NCBI GenBank assembly: GCA_030737875.1
Contig: CM060915.1
Coordinates: forward strand, 360,775,863 to 360,839,862
Length of the DNA stretch: 64,000 bases
Origin: Allium sativum
Lineage: Eukaryota; Streptophyta; Magnoliopsida; Asparagales; Amaryllidaceae
Reading direction: 5' to 3'
Shown: in pieces, positions 13,202 to 25,953 of the stretch
Numbering within the stretch: position 1 is the first letter of the stretch
Layout: each line of letters opens with the position of its first letter
Program-made: the position numbers and the translations under genes
The notes under the pieces: model-generated
What the model was told of the DNA's origin: nothing
The model's input: the letters and a program-made list of their open reading frames with translations, nothing else
Databases searched by the model: none

Positions 13202-13227
13202 CTGGTGATGGTATACTTCATCATCAG
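13202..13227 (-). other. Stem-loop with palindromic loop, candidate dimerisation signal (LARD A)
   Basis: The minus strand forms CTGATGATG ... CATCACCAG (9-bp stem, one mismatch) around loop AAGTATAC, which contains the self-complementary hexamer GTATAC. The homologous place in LARD B has a perfect stem with a different self-complementary loop. It lies about 340 nt after the primer site, in the leader. Confidence 0.4.
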
Positions 13228-13552
13228 GATCTTGTCCGGGCGACTAGAGTGTGATTCTATATCTACCCAGTATATTTGAGACTTTGTATACATGTGGATC
13301 AGACGTATATGTAAAAATTTTATATACTCGATTGTCCAAATAAATATCAAATAAAATATTCAAATACGTATAATTGGATTTAATTTTCAAAACAAAATTT
13401 GTTTTCATTAAATCACACTCTTCTAACTCATTCTAGGATACTACTGATCCTATCTCTAACAAGTCATTCTCATTGGATATTACTAATCCAATCTTTGATG
13501 AATTCTTTTGTTCGGTTCTAATATGTCTTGTTCTCGATCTCTGTAAACCAAA

Positions 13553-13564
13553 GCTCTGATACTA
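13553..13564 (-). other. Primer binding site of LARD A (tRNA-Met type, one mismatch)
   Basis: The minus strand reads TAGTATCAGAGC, one base off the plant initiator tRNA-Met complement TGGTATCAGAGC, one base inside the 5' LTR. The mismatch probably reflects decay; LARD B keeps the perfect form. Confidence 0.75.
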
Positions 13565-13565
13565 C

Positions 13566-16500
13566 TGTAAGGACCTAGAACTTCCTCGGTCTCCGAGGAG
13601 AAGAGGAAGCCTTGAGGACAAGACGAAACAGAACACAAACAGAAGGACATTTCATTGCTTATTACAAAAATTTCATCAGAATACAAGAATATACAGAGTA
13701 TGAATAAATATTACACATTTATTAAATATAAGAGCTTTACAAGTTACAATGTAGCGGAAAATAATACAAAACACAACTGAAAAGAATATATGGATACAGA
13801 GCTTTCCGAATATCATTCCAGCTGTAAACCAGGATCCTGTGAATATAAATCTGCAAAAACAAAACTACTAGCTGCCCGTGTGGAAAATAGGGGCACCCAA
13901 AGTTTAGGTTAAAAAAATAAACTCCAGGTCAGTCATGTGACTGGTGTGAGAACTAAAACAGTTATAAATTTGATTTTAAAGTTAGGTAAATCAAGGGACC
14001 ACGCCGTATAACACAGAACGCGTTTACCCCCAAGGTGCATAAAACAAACAGCGCAATGCTAAATAAAGAACAATGAAGCTATTATAAGACTCAGGTCCCA
14101 TCACACAATGCAACGCAAGCCGGAGGATAGATATTTTACCTTATAATAGCCAAATATGCTTGGTACGTGAAATTTCATCTTTTATTATTACTATATGTGT
14201 ATAGTGTCAAAAACAAATTCAATCATAGATGGCATAAGTGCCCCATATCACTATGTCGCCATACTAGGCTTTACAATCAAAACCGCAAAGTCACGTATTG
14301 GAAGTCGGATTTTCATCATGAACCAAGGCAAGGCGCAATCCTACCGTTTCGAGACAATCTAGCCCATGTCTCAGGACTCAGCTGCAATTATACCTAGGCA
14401 ACATGCAGGGCCGGTCCGCACTAAGTGCAATGGTGAATTAATAATTCATGAGCATGTGTTTCCCGCCCTATGGGGCGTAAATGAGCCAAATGACTCCATC
14501 GGCTCCCGTAGTAGCCGATCAATCCGAGGCGCCTCTCTATCCATCAAGTAATAAGCAACATATGCAACATCCACATGAGTAAAATGTCAGGGCTTATAAA
14601 ACGCTGACACCGCTCCTATCTAGAAGGAAACACAATGCCCTCCCTGCTATCCTATCCCATTTCCGGTTCATACCAGGGTGTGAGGCTCACGAATTAACGC
14701 TACACACAAAGCTATGCTATATTAAAGGCATGCTTTGATCATCAACCACAAGACTTTTCTTTTCAATAGAAGCCTTAATCATTTGCATCTCAGCATGCCA
14801 CACAGGCAATTCACGCCATGCGATTGATGTCTATCGATCTATAACCTCTGAGCTTGTACGTCCCAGAGAAGGGCGTTAAGCAAGAGATTCTCCGCCGCCA
14901 AACAGATATATATTTAATAGAGATCGATCAACATAGAATAAAATCCAATGCCAGACACACAGTCCATTTACAAGTCCGTTCTGGGTCAGAACGAAATCGG
15001 AGGCACCTTATTCCTCGCCCCGTATGTCCAATACAGGAGAGAGGCCCTCGCATATCCGTCGATCTCCAAGTACGTCTGGACGATCACCACTTATTACCTC
15101 GTCTTAAGTGTACAGCCAAATCAAGACATCAGTAATCATCCAAACAATGTGAAGACCTCCAGTCTTCGACCACCGTCTTCATCTTCGACATATCGTCGAA
15201 TCAGTTATTCAGAATGGGATAAACCCGGTCTTTCTGAATAACCCGCGTATATAATAAACAAGTGCTATAAAAATACAACATACGCCTCATTCCAATCCAG
15301 AATATTCCTTAATTCAAATATTCCTATACCTTGGGGAAGGTTCCCATTAATTTTATCAAAGATAAATTCTTTAAATTTATTCTTTAATCTTCTTTCGGAT
15401 TCAATCCATACCAAATTACGGTTTATCCAAACTAGTCAGGATTAGCGAACCTTACCGAAGTAATCATTTATTTTAATTTCCCAATCCCAACCTATTCATT
15501 CCATGAAGTAAAACTGGTAATACTTCATATCTAACACCACAGTGTTATCGGTAAAATTAATTACCATTTAACGTTTAAATCTAATTAATAACTATCGCCT
15601 GGAGTAAAACTGGTGGTACTCCATTCTCGATCATTTTTCGAATTTGATAATTTTAGTTATCAGATTCACCTTTCAATCTATTCAACGATTCATTAAAACT
15701 CTATTTCAGTTTTAATTTCCAAAAATCATTGCTTAATGATTATTCAAAGTTAAGAAATAAATCTTATCTTTAACTGGGTTAAAGAACTAATGTCATTTAA
15801 AACACAGCTCATGATAAACCCAAAATCACATTCCATTAACAATGGAATCTTCACGGAAAACAGATCAATATATATAGTCGATATGAACTTCCCTATCCAA
15901 CCGATACTATAAATGGAATAACGGCAAAGCCTCTTAAATTCCATATATGGTAGCGGTCTTCCTCCACAAAAGTCCACTTCGATTATTACCAAATCGAATT
16001 CCATTCCATTCCAATATATTTTATTAAATTGGAAAACTTCACTTTGGAAAATCTCCATTAAATCTTAACAAAAGATTTATAAATTCCAAATCACATTTCA
16101 CTATAAATCGGGTTAAAGAACGAATGTGGTTAAAATACAGTTCACGATAAACCCAATTCACATTCCGTTTTATTCCAGTTATTAGATATAATTGGAAACT
16201 CTAACATTCATAATTAAAAGATTTATTCTCTTCACATGGGGTTCAAGAACAGTGTTACTGAAGACACCGTTCATGACAAACCCAAAATTCCATTTGATAT
16301 TAAACATAAGACTCTGAATAGAAAATATATCGGCTTATATTCAATATCAAATACTAAAATCAACAAATATCGTATTGGAATAACGATATATATCTTCCAA
16401 ATTCCTCCACAATATCCGTATAATCACGAAATCCAACATTGAAATATTCCAAAGACAATTTCGATTCAAATCTATTTCCAATTTATATATTGGAAATTCT

Positions 16501-19500
16501 AGTTATTTTTAAAACAATTTCAAATCCAGTTTATTTATTCAAAAATATTGGATTATAATTCTAGTTCATAACTAGTTCATTTCGATAAAAATATATTTTT
16601 TATCTTTTTAAATATGGTATTTTTCATCCCAATTCTTTCCAAATCATTTATTATGATTTTACACAAATTATTGATATTTTTAATAATTTTATCAAGGCCC
16701 GTACAGTCGATTTCCATAAACGGCCATCGAACTGCACTTACAATGACTTTTCCAAATTTGATTTGGACCTAATTCCAAATCCAACTGTTAAATTTCAAAT
16801 CTCTAATGTTCGTTAGAAAGATCTTTTCAATACGAACCCAAGGTTCCAGTTTTAGGAGAATTTGACGGTCGGATATCCCGTAATGTCCATTCGAATTCAA
16901 TGGTCGAAATTCGCGAACAACCGCAGCGCGACGCGTTCTATTCAGGCCATTATATATTATATATATAAAAAATATATATTTCATTGATTTCCATTTAAAA
17001 CTTATTTTATAAATCGTTTTAAATTCGTTTTTAAAACGATTTCAATTTTATATTCAATTTCAAATAAAAATTGAATATTCCATATCATCGATATATAAAC
17101 AATAGTATTTTCAAAACATTAGATTTTGAAATCAATTCCTTTTCGATATTCATTATAAAAATGAATAAAATCGATATAAATATCGTTCACGTCAAAATGG
17201 TGTTATTCTAATCAACACGGCTTCATATATCTAAATATTTACATGTCATCCCAAATCGGACATCAAAATCAGATTTTGATCTTTTACTAAATATTATTCT
17301 AAAATATTCATTATTTTAAAATATTCGTTATTTTAAAATATTTATTCTTTCTGAACTGGAATCAGACACAGTCAATTACCATATAATTTTATTTATACGA
17401 ATTTCATAAACACATGTATACAACAACAATCAAACACAGTCAACCATCATCCATAGTGCATTCTACACTTCATAAGCATCAAATATAAATATTTAACACT
17501 TACATGGCTTGTCAATCAATCGATCGACATACAACTAAATATTGGAATTAGTGTATGTCCAATTTCATCCTAATACCCGTGTGGGGTTTCAGTCAATAAA
17601 TAATGAATTCCATTTGTGCAGTTGAGCGATGTGTAAAATTTATCGTCCCAATCTATATCAGTCAAATGGGTGTTCATAAACAAATTGTTCGATTTGTAAA
17701 TGAATATTTATTTGATTCATGTACACGTTAAAAATTACATTTTTAATGATAATTTATTCAACTCATTTACACAATAAAAATGATATTTTTATTGTTCTAA
17801 CATATTTTAGAAAATTTTGGCGGCATAACGGCGCGATATCATAATTGGGTAATGTCTTGCATTACCCCTCTCCTGATATTGGCTCGCGCCATACGCATAT
17901 AACAATTCTAATCAATTCATTTCACCCAAACAACCAAATTCAACTAAATAATCTAATCAACCAAACCAAATAATCAAACAAGTCGTCCATGGTCTGTGGA
18001 CGACGGGGAACAGTTCATATATGCAGTTATAAAAATAAATAACTGTATAAGAAAATTTGGTGAGGAGTTCTCACCTTTGGTTTCCACTCCGCTATTCTTA
18101 GTTTTCTGAACGGTCTGGATTTCGTTTTTCTTTCAATCAGTTCAATTGCACTCTTTTTTACGCCGTTCATAGTAAAAATCACATTTTTATTATCGTGTTT
18201 ATATATTTAAAAATCGCATTATTATATCGCTATCTTCATAAAAAAATCGTATTTTCATTTTGTTCTTCCCATAATAAAAATCATATTTCTATTTAACTAA
18301 AAATATTATTTACATACGATAAAAATCATATTTTTACCTTTCTGAAAATAATTCCATGTCATATGTTAGTTAATATGAAAATCATATTTCTTGGCTACAT
18401 GATAAAAATTATATTTTAATCTGGTACAGCAAAAATAAAAATCATATTTTTATAAGGTTATCTATATAATAAAAATCGAATTTTTATAATTTTAAAACCA
18501 CGCTATTTATATATTTAAAAAAAAAATCTATTTATGTTTTTAAAACAACATTTTTAAAGCAAAGATATTTATATTATATAAAAATCCTATTTTTTAAATT
18601 CAAACCTTAATATATAATTAAATAAATTAAATTAACAACGTTTATATATATATAAGCATTACCATTTGTTTTTATTTCTTCCCATCGTTCTATTCTTCAC
18701 GATACAGGAAACCCTCTCGCTCGAAACCCAAACCTCGACGCCGCCTGCGCCTGGAGCCACCGGAATCGGATCGGGACCTGCCATGCGTCGCGCCTACGAG
18801 TGGCGCACCCCCACCGTCGTTGACAGCTAACTCGAATCCACCTGTCGTGCGCAGTCCAAGCTCGAACGAGCTGACTTTGAACCCATATATCTCCAAAATT
18901 ACTCAATGGTAATACTTGATTCCGGTATAGATTAAAAGAGTATGATAATCTCCTCAAAATTGCCTCAAAAACCCCATGATTTCGTTGAGCGGATCGAATG
19001 TAATGGAGGAGAGATATTCAGAGCAGTTTCCGCCCATGGAGATGATGAAGACGACGTGTTTTTTTTGGATTTTAACTGTAGATGGAGGGTTTGACCAATT
19101 TTTTTGAAGATATTTAAATTTAAATAATAATATTTAATTTGTGAACTCCTTTCTAACGCTACGAACTTCAAACGAAACCCAACGACTATTGCCCCTAAAC
19201 AAATACCCCCATCCCGAACACAATGGGATATGTTTCGCAAGCCAATTCAGTTGTTACGATCAGTTACCGCTAAATTTAAAATATAAATCATTATATTTTC
19301 GCACGTTTTAATTTACTGGGGCCACGTACAGACTCTAAAAATTCCAGAAAAAATATTTCTAGCTTTGTATTGACGATACGGTCCTAACAAAACTAATTTC
19401 GTCAAATTTGAAGACCGTTCGAAAAATGGCCATTTTCTGGTCGATCCAAATTGATTGAAATTGTCAAAACCCGTTTTAATTCGCCACGCACACATATTGA

Positions 19501-20004
19501 TTTCAAAAATTATGAAAATTTGAATCTAGCAATAATTTGACATCCCGGATCCAACAAAAGTGGTTTCATCGAAAACGGAAGTCGTTTGCAAAATGGCTAT
19601 TTTTAAAAGCTATATTTCCATAGCGATTATTTTTAATTTTCAACTTGGCATAACTTTTTATTCCTGCTATGAAATTTTAATTTTTCAGATTCGTTGGAAA
19701 GATATTTTCAGATAGATTCTAATATTTTTGGTTTCGCTGAAATCCAGTTTATTTTGAATCCTGTACATTCATTTGAAATTTGAAATCGAATTTTCATACT
19801 ATCGTGCCATTTTCAATTCATTTTTATAATTAAAATAAATATTTATATTCTAACGTCGATTCAAATAAATATATACGTTCTAATTCTATTCAAAATAAAT
19901 TTCTCATCGCTATTGTTTTAAATAAATCATTTTAAATATTAAAAGTTCATTAAAATTGCCAAAATAAAAATTTTAAATTGATTCGGATTTTCCGGGTTGT
20001 TACA
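13566..20004 (-). repeat. LARD A 5' LTR (6439 bp)
   Basis: Colinear with the repeat at 6048-12516. It has the same AT palindrome array (about 18170-18560), GC-rich island (18700-18890) and ends. Open frames of 68 codons in the island (18690-18896, minus) and 74 codons at 11176-11400 are homologous between the two LTRs of this element. Because the LTRs were identical at insertion, this is not evidence of selection. Confidence 0.88.
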
Positions 20005-20009
20005 CTTGG
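20005..20009. repeat. Target-site duplication of LARD A, right copy
   Basis: CTTGG, matching CTAGG at 6043-6047 in 4 of 5 positions. Confidence 0.7.
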
Positions 20010-20516
20010 CATACCATGTAGTTTAAACACCCCTTCAAAAAATATTTGGGCTATTTGCTGGGATGTGCATGGATGCTGCAGGGGAAAGAAGTGTGCATAT
20101 TTTGGTAAACGATTTACCACCACAATAATTGCTATGTATATATTAATTTTGGGTTGGCCTGTTATAAAATCCACTGAAACGTCCCTCCATATAGTTTCTG
20201 GAATAGGCAAGGGTTGTAGTAGTCCAATTATGGAGATATTCTCATGTTTGTTCCTTTGGAAAATATCTCATTCTCTCACAAACTTTTCAGTATTAGCCTT
20301 CATTCCCCTCCAATAAAATGCTTGTTTGATTTTGTTTCTAGTCTTTTTCTTGCCTGCATGGCCGCCTAAAGGAGCTGAATGGTGTTCCCTTAACAGAATG
20401 TGGATGATGTCCTTGCCATCATTAGTCAGTATTAGCTTGTTCTTGTAATACAACAACTGATTTAACAAGCTATACTTTTTTAGTTTACCTTCATGAAATT
20501 GATTGATATACATCAT
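20010..20516 (-). pseudogene. Integrase N-terminal half, broken (Reina-like)
   Basis: 20268-20516 contains the zinc-binding region (HHSAPLGGHAGKKKT, then AFYWRGMKANTEKFVREC), and 19950-20210 continues with the core start (IWRDVSVDFITGQP, VVVNRLPKYAHFFP, FFEGVFKLHGMP). The first catalytic Asp (VDFI) is present. The second Cys pair of the HHCC finger is disturbed, and frame changes separate the segments. It would bind LTR ends and catalyse strand transfer in a living element. The frame reaches the LARD A target at LHGMP and continues at 6047. Confidence 0.8.
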
Positions 20517-21072
20517 ATTTTTCTAGTACTTCTTTTAATTCATTCAACCAACTTCCTTCGAGTGTTGATATAGCCCGACAGATAGCTATATTAGTGTCTT
20601 TTTCTTGTTCTTCTGGTAGTCATGATAGGTAGTCTGCTGCTGCAGTGTTCTCTTTCCCTTTTTTGTACTCTTCCCTGTAATCAAAGCCATGTAGTTTGGA
20701 AAGCCATTTTCCTTGTATGCATGTAGTTAGCCTTTGTGATAGTAAGTGCCTTCAACTTTGATGATCAGTCTTGATCACGAATGTCCTACCCAGTAAATAT
20801 TGAGTCCATATCTTGGTAGCTAGCAATACAAATAGAAACTCTTTTTCATAAGTAGATAACATCAAAATTTTCCCATTTGAAGCTTGGTTGAGATAGCTAT
20901 GGGTTTGTTTATTTGTGTTAACACAGCTCCAGTCCCTAATCCACTTGCATCACATTTAACCACACACTCCTCAATAAAGTCTGGCATGTTCAACATAGGT
21001 GGAGTAAGCAAACATTCTTTAAGTTTGTTAAAAGAGGCAGTGGCGTGTCCGTTCCAATTGAAAAAAAAATCT
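20517..21072 (-). pseudogene. RNase H domain remnant (Reina-like)
   Basis: The translated minus strand shows NWNGHATASFNKLKECL followed by VVKCDASGLGTGAVL, the first catalytic Asp motif of Ty3/gypsy RNase H. After that the frame breaks several times before the integrase finger at 20516. The DHQSL-like and ADALSR-like motifs cannot be read cleanly. No function is expected. Confidence 0.65.
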
Positions 21073-22147
21073 TCAATAGGTTAGTGAATGGTTTAGCAAT
21101 CGGCCCATGGTGTTTAATAAATTTTCTATAATACCGGTAAGGCCCAAGAATCCTCTCAAACTCTTTAAATTACTAAGTTGAGGCCACCCTTTTATAGCTT
21201 TGACTTTTTCTAGATAAACAGCTATTCTGTTCTTTGTTATGGTATGCCCCCAAATAATTGACTTTGGGTCTGCACATAGGAGCCCTTGGATAATTTGATG
21301 ACTAATTGATTTTCCTTTAATACTTGCAAGGTTAAACATATATGTTGTATATGCCCAGACCAAGCCTGGTTATAGATTAATATATCATCAAAAAAATCAG
21401 TAGAAATTTTCTTAAATAAGGTTTAAAAATGCTACTCATGAGTGCTTGAAATGTAGAAGGTGCATAAGAGAGGCCGAATGGCATAACTAGGAATTCATAA
21501 TGACCCTCATGAGTTTGAAATGCAGTTTTGTGTAAGTCATTTTTATGCATTCTGATTTGGTGGTACCCTGACCTAAGATCTAGTTTAGAAAATTAAATAA
21601 AGCCATGTAATTCATCTAATAGATCGTTAATTGAAGGTATATGATACTTCTCTTTGATAGTTTGATTGTTGAGGGCTCGGAAATCCACGCATATTCTCCA
21701 GTGCCGTCTTTCTTTCTTACCATAACAACTAGTGATGAATACTCGCTGGTACAAGGCCTGATTATCCCTGTTTCAAGCATTTCCTTCACCAGTTTTTCAA
21801 GCTCATTCTTGATGTGATACGAGTGCCTATATGGTCTTAGGCACACTGGTTTGGATGCGGATAGTAGTGGTATTTTGTGATCACATTCTCTGAGTGGGGG
21901 CAAACAATTTTAAGGGTTGTGACTGCGGGGAACCTTGCTAGTAGCTGCCACACTTCAGTGGGTATCTGGGTGATGTTGTCTGTTGTGTAGCATTTCATTT
22001 CTCTGAACACAACAATAAAGTGACTTGACAATGATTACTTTACTTTTATATGCCTTTGTTACCAACAATTTTGTTGCTATCATTAATGCCTTGTTGTGAA
22101 TAACTCTTACCCCTTCCACTGAAACTTGATTTGTAATTCGAAAATAT
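21073..22147 (-). pseudogene. Reverse transcriptase remnant (Reina-like)
   Basis: In order on the minus strand: a linker upstream of RT (21837-22147), then [31 protein letters not shown] and [11 protein letters not shown] (21616-21903). The palm follows with [10 protein letters not shown] (about 21369-21395), so the catalytic Asp pair survives, and then KVKAI-GWP-LSNLKSLRGFLGLTG of the thumb/connection (21073-21363). Stops and shifts separate these blocks, and RALN is altered to an [13 protein letters not shown] string. The sequence upstream of 22147 rejoins the protease at 37171 across the Harbinger insertion. Confidence 0.8.
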
Positions 22148-22150
22148 TAA
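22148..22150. repeat. Harbinger target duplication, left TAA
   Basis: TAA directly before the left terminal repeat; the matching TAA is at 37168-37170. A 3-bp TAA/TTA duplication is diagnostic of PIF/Harbinger. Confidence 0.75.
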
Positions 22151-22624
22151 GGATGTGTTTGATTTTGAATAGGAAGGATTATTTGGAAGAGGTATTTGAA
22201 GGGGAATTGTTGCGAACGGGGAATGCGTTTTTTTTACGAAAGGGGCAAATTGGAAGGGGCAAATTTATTATTTTATTGTTTTTGTATTTATTATTTTATT
22301 GCTTGTTTTTATGTTTGTGTTTTTGTGTGTATGTTGTCGAACAAGGATAGTAGAATGCAGAATACAAATTGCAGAATAAAAAAAACTGAATTGAAATACG
22401 CATTACAACACAACTACTACAACACATCCATCAGAACACATCACAAGAAGACAACCACAAAAGAAAACACAATCACAACACAACAACCAAATAAAACACA
22501 CAACTACAACACAACCACAAAAGACAACATCACATCTGTCTAGCCCTCATCTTCCTAACAAATTGAATAACACAACCCCTAAGCTGTGCGGGCTTGTCAA
22601 ACAGAGAATAAAAAGGGTTGTGGC
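22151..22624. other. Harbinger left subterminal and 3' region, non-coding
   Basis: After the terminal repeat there are GAAAGGGGCAAA/GAAGGGGCAAA repeats and a CA/AC-rich stretch (22400-22540). No transposase frame was found. Confidence 0.6.
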
Positions 22625-22822
22625 TCAATCTGTTATGTTCTGACAAAATAACCGATAGTCGTCATCCTCATGGCATACTGACATGCATAGATCTACAAGC
22701 TCGTCTCGGTCCATGTGTGAAGGAGCTGAACGAGAAGGGCCAGCACCGAACCTGACCTGCCTACGAGTAGGACGACTCGAGATCTCGATGGCATCGCCCC
22801 GAATAAAATCACCAAACAACTG
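22625..22822 (-). pseudogene. Myb/SANT-like Harbinger protein, C-terminal part
   Basis: The frame reads QLFGDFIRGDAIEISSRPTR and continues through MDRDELVDLCMSVCHEDDDY to a stop at 22625. It continues in frame from the segment ending PPVDLQE at 36357 once LARD B and one target-site copy are ignored. This tail resembles the acidic C-terminal region of plant PIF ORF1 proteins. ORF1 of this superfamily binds subterminal DNA and helps the transposase. Interrupted, so not functional. Confidence 0.6.
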
Positions 22823-22827
22823 AGCCT
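22823..22827. repeat. Target-site duplication of LARD B, left copy (imperfect)
   Basis: AGCCT here against TTCCT at 36357-36361, only 3 of 5 positions. The reading frame of the interrupted Myb gene still requires a 5-bp duplication at this point. Confidence 0.5.
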
Positions 22828-23621
22828 TGTAATAACCCGGAAATGCGAGCCAATTTAAAAATTTTATTTTGGCAATTTTAACGAATTTTGAATATTTAAA
22901 ATAGATTATTTTAAATAATATCGAGGAGAAATTTATTTTGAATATAATTCGAACGTATATATTTATACGCGTCGTCGTTAGAATATAAATATTTATATAT
23001 AATTATAAATGGAATTGAAAATGGCGCGGTAGTTCGATGATTCGATTCCAAACTTCAATTGAATGTACCGGGTGCAAAACAATCCGGATTTTAGTGAAAC
23101 CAAAAACATTAGGATCTAATTGATAATATCTTTCCAACGAATCCGGAAAATAGAAACTTCATAGCGGGAATCAAAAGATATGTTCAGTTGAAAATTCTGA
23201 ATAGTCGTTATGGAATTTAGGCCCTTAAAAATGGGAATTTTGCAAACGACCTCGGATTTCGACGAAACCACTTTTGTTGGATCCGTGATGTCAAATTATT
23301 GCTAGATTCCAAATTTCATAAATTTTCGAATCAATATGTGAGCGTGGCAAAGGAAAATGCGTTTGACCAGTTTTAGTTGATTTTAATCAACTGGAAAATG
23401 GCCATTTTTTTGGGGGAATTTTTAGAGTTAGTATGTGACCCCGGTAAATTGAAATGCGCGTTCAAATTCAATATATAGAGTTAAATGTAGATTTGACGAA
23501 AACTGATCGAATCAGCTTACGATACATATCCCATTGTGTTCGGAATAGGGGTAAAACGCTATGGACGACAGGCGGCGGGTCTCGTTTTGAGGTCGTATGA
23601 AAAAGTCAACTTTTTGAAATA

Positions 23622-23657
<36 letters not shown>

Positions 23658-24514
23658 CCTCTTCTCTTCCCCTTAATTCTCTCTGCCCCCCCTTATTCAT
23701 TCATTTAGTAAGTTTAAAAAAAAAAACAAATCGACGCCCCCCCTGAATCGACCATCGCGCCGCCGCGCTAGGCACCCCCCCCATCCTCTGCTGCGCCGCC
23801 CTCCTTCTTCCTCCTCCTCCCCTTCTCCTTCCTGACGCGAAGACCCACCCCCAATCCAAGCCCAGACCCCACCGCACCCCCCCTAAAGCCACCGCACCTC
23901 CCTCTGACCCGCCGCCCCTCTCTCCTCCCTCCCCCTTCCCTTTCCTCTTCTGCGACAGTCAACCCCCCCTCCGACAGTGAACGCTGCTCTTCTCCCTTCT
24001 ATTTCTATGTAAGTTTTTATTTTATTTTTCTATTTTCAGTTATCATTTTATTTGATTTTAAAACTGAATTTATTCGATAGGAAAATTAGAGATAGAATTT
24101 TTATTCGATCGGAGAGTTAAAGATATGATTTTTATATGATAAGGAAGTTAAAAATATAATTTCTATTGTATGTAAAGGTTGAAAATATAATTTTCATATT
24201 ATATAGATAATAAAAATATAATCTTTTATATTGTAGAAGTAAAAAAATATAATTTTTATATAGGTAAGATAGTAAAAATATCACCTTTATATATGTAGTG
24301 AATAAAAATTCAATCTTTTATATTAGGAGTAGAAGTTAAATGCGAATTCTTTAAATTTGAAAAGGCGAATTCTTTAAATTTGAAAAGGAGAAATCTTTAT
24401 ATTTGAAAAGGAGAAATCTTTATAGTTAAAAAGACGAAATCTTCATATAGAGAATAACGGAGTAAAAATAGAATTGTTATCTATACGATAACGATGTAAA
24501 AATAGGATTTTTAT

Positions 24515-24765
24515 ATACAGAGCGAAGTAAAAATTCGATTTTTATATATTGAATAGCGAAGTAAAAATACGATTTTTATATATTGAATAGCGGAGTAAAA
24601 ATACGATTTTTATATATTGAATAGCGGAGTAAAAATACGATTTTTATATATTGAATAGCGAAGTAAAAATACGATTTTTATATATTGAATAGCGAAGTAA
24701 AAATATGATTTTTATATATTGAATAGAGAAGTAAAAATGTGATTTTTATATATGTAGTGAATACG
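24515..24765 (+). repeat. 34-bp tandem array in the LARD LTR
   Basis: About seven units of a 34-bp repeat whose core, GTAAAAATACGATTTTTATA, is nearly palindromic. The partner array in the 3' LTR lies at about 31855-32060 with about six units, and a related array occurs in the solo LTR at about 49205-49400. Unit number varies between the LTRs, as expected from slippage. Confidence 0.85.
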
Positions 24766-25445
24766 GGCAACGAAAGTGACAAAAGGCGAGAATGGCAGTG
24801 ATTCCCTACAATAGAAGAGTTGTGGAGTTGGGATAGCTATTGGTGAGAACTCCTCACTCTAAATTTCGTTTTTCTAGTTATATATATATATACTAGGATG
24901 CAGACGGTGTTTAATAGCACCCGACACCCGTCATCCACAGACCATGGATGGCTTGTTTGTTTGATTGATATGTCGTGAAAATTTGTTTGTATGGTTGATG
25001 TGAAATCGATAATAAATTGAAGATGGTTGAAATAAATATATTATCGTTAAAAATACGTGAATGTGAGTAAATAAATAGTTATAAACAAATCGGCCGATTT
25101 GTTTATATACACTGATGTGACTGATATTGATTGGGTCGATAAATTTTACACATCGCCCAACTGCACAAATAAAATCTGTGTTTGATTGTTTGAAACCCCA
25201 CACGGGTATTGGGATAAAATACGGCATACACCAATCCCAATAATTAGTTGTATGTCGATCGATGGATCGACAGGCTGTTATAAGCGTTAGATATTATATT
25301 TGATGCTTATACAGTGTAGTGCACTTTGGATGATGGTTGATTATTTATCGTTGCTATTATATGCAAGTGTTGTATGGAATCCATATAATTAACTTTATAT
25401 GGTAATTGATTGGGCCTCATTCCAACTTAGAAAATAAAGAATATT

Positions 25446-25640
25446 GTAAAGTAAAGGTTCATGTGTTGACCGTACTCATCCGTTGAGATTAGTCATGTGT
25501 TGAACGAAATATTTTAACAATAAAATTTATATCTTTATCACTATAAAGTAAAGGTTCATGTGTTGACCGTACTCATCCGTTGAGATTAGTCATGTGTTGA
25601 ACGAAATATTTTAACAATAAAATTTACATTTTTATCATAT
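25446..25640 (+). repeat. 97-bp tandem duplication within the LTR
   Basis: GTAAAGGTTCATGTGTTGAC starts at 25451 and again at 25548, with near-identical units. It is also present in the 3' LTR (about 32757-32945), so it predates the insertion. A third diverged piece of the unit (TTGAGATTAGTCATGTGTTGA) follows near 25853. Confidence 0.85.
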
Positions 25641-25945
25641 ATAAAATTAGAAACTAATTGGAAAATAGATAAGATGAGTGGTCTCCTGGATATTAATCTG
25701 ATGTTGGTTTCGGCCTTCGGGGTTAATATTCAGGGAATCGTTCTCTTACTAATTTACGGTTGGAATCTGATTTGAAATCAAACGATCGATACCTTAATTT
25801 TTATAAAATATATTAAATAACCAAAATAGTCACACATGGACAGTACTCATTCGTTGAGATTAGTCATGTGTTGACAAAAATATAGATTCATGTATTGAAT
25901 AGAATAAATATTCATTTTTTGAATAGAATAACGGAATTATTGAAA

Positions 25946-25953
25946 TATATAAA
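25946..25953 (+). promoter_or_regulatory. Possible TATA box in the LARD LTR
   Basis: TATATAAA stands before GCCGTGTTGATTAG in a block well conserved among all LTR copies; the 3' LTR has it at 33253. LARD A and the solo LTR have TATATGAA instead. No transcript start can be seen from sequence alone. Confidence 0.25.

Larger units (their letters stand above)
12517..13565 (-). other. LARD A internal region, apparently non-coding
   Basis: Exactly 1049 bp, as in LARD B. It begins (minus strand) with a tRNA-Met-like primer site and ends in a purine tract. Homology with LARD B runs through the whole region, yet no shared protein frame is visible: the 109- and 67-codon frames here are not kept in B. 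It carries two hairpins annotated separately. Confidence 0.75.
6048..20004 (-). mobile_element. LARD A: non-autonomous LTR retrotransposon with giant LTRs
   Basis: A 13957-bp element with two direct repeats (6048-12516 and 13566-20004), each starting TGTAAGGACC and ending GGGTTGTTACA on the plus strand. They enclose only 1049 bp. A primer site similar to tRNA-Met lies at the right of the interior and a purine tract at the left, so it is transcribed right to left. No gag or pol frame exists anywhere, which fits a LARD (large retrotransposon derivative). The two LTRs differ by about 7% in stretches compared by eye. It inserted into the integrase gene of the Reina-like element. Confidence 0.88.

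Noticed and set aside
22196..22543. 115-codon plus frame in the Harbinger element
   Set aside because: Ends in a Thr/Asn/His-rich run from CA-rich DNA, opposite in strand to the Myb-like gene, with no transposase motif.
23701..23962. Arg/Gly-rich minus frames over the C-rich island (also 31000-31288)
   Set aside because: They arise from pyrimidine-rich low-complexity DNA, overlap in two frames, and are not kept in LARD A or the solo LTR.
24515..24765. CRISPR-like array
   Set aside because: The 34-bp units abut without unique spacers, lie in a plant LTR and have no cas genes. It is a tandem repeat.
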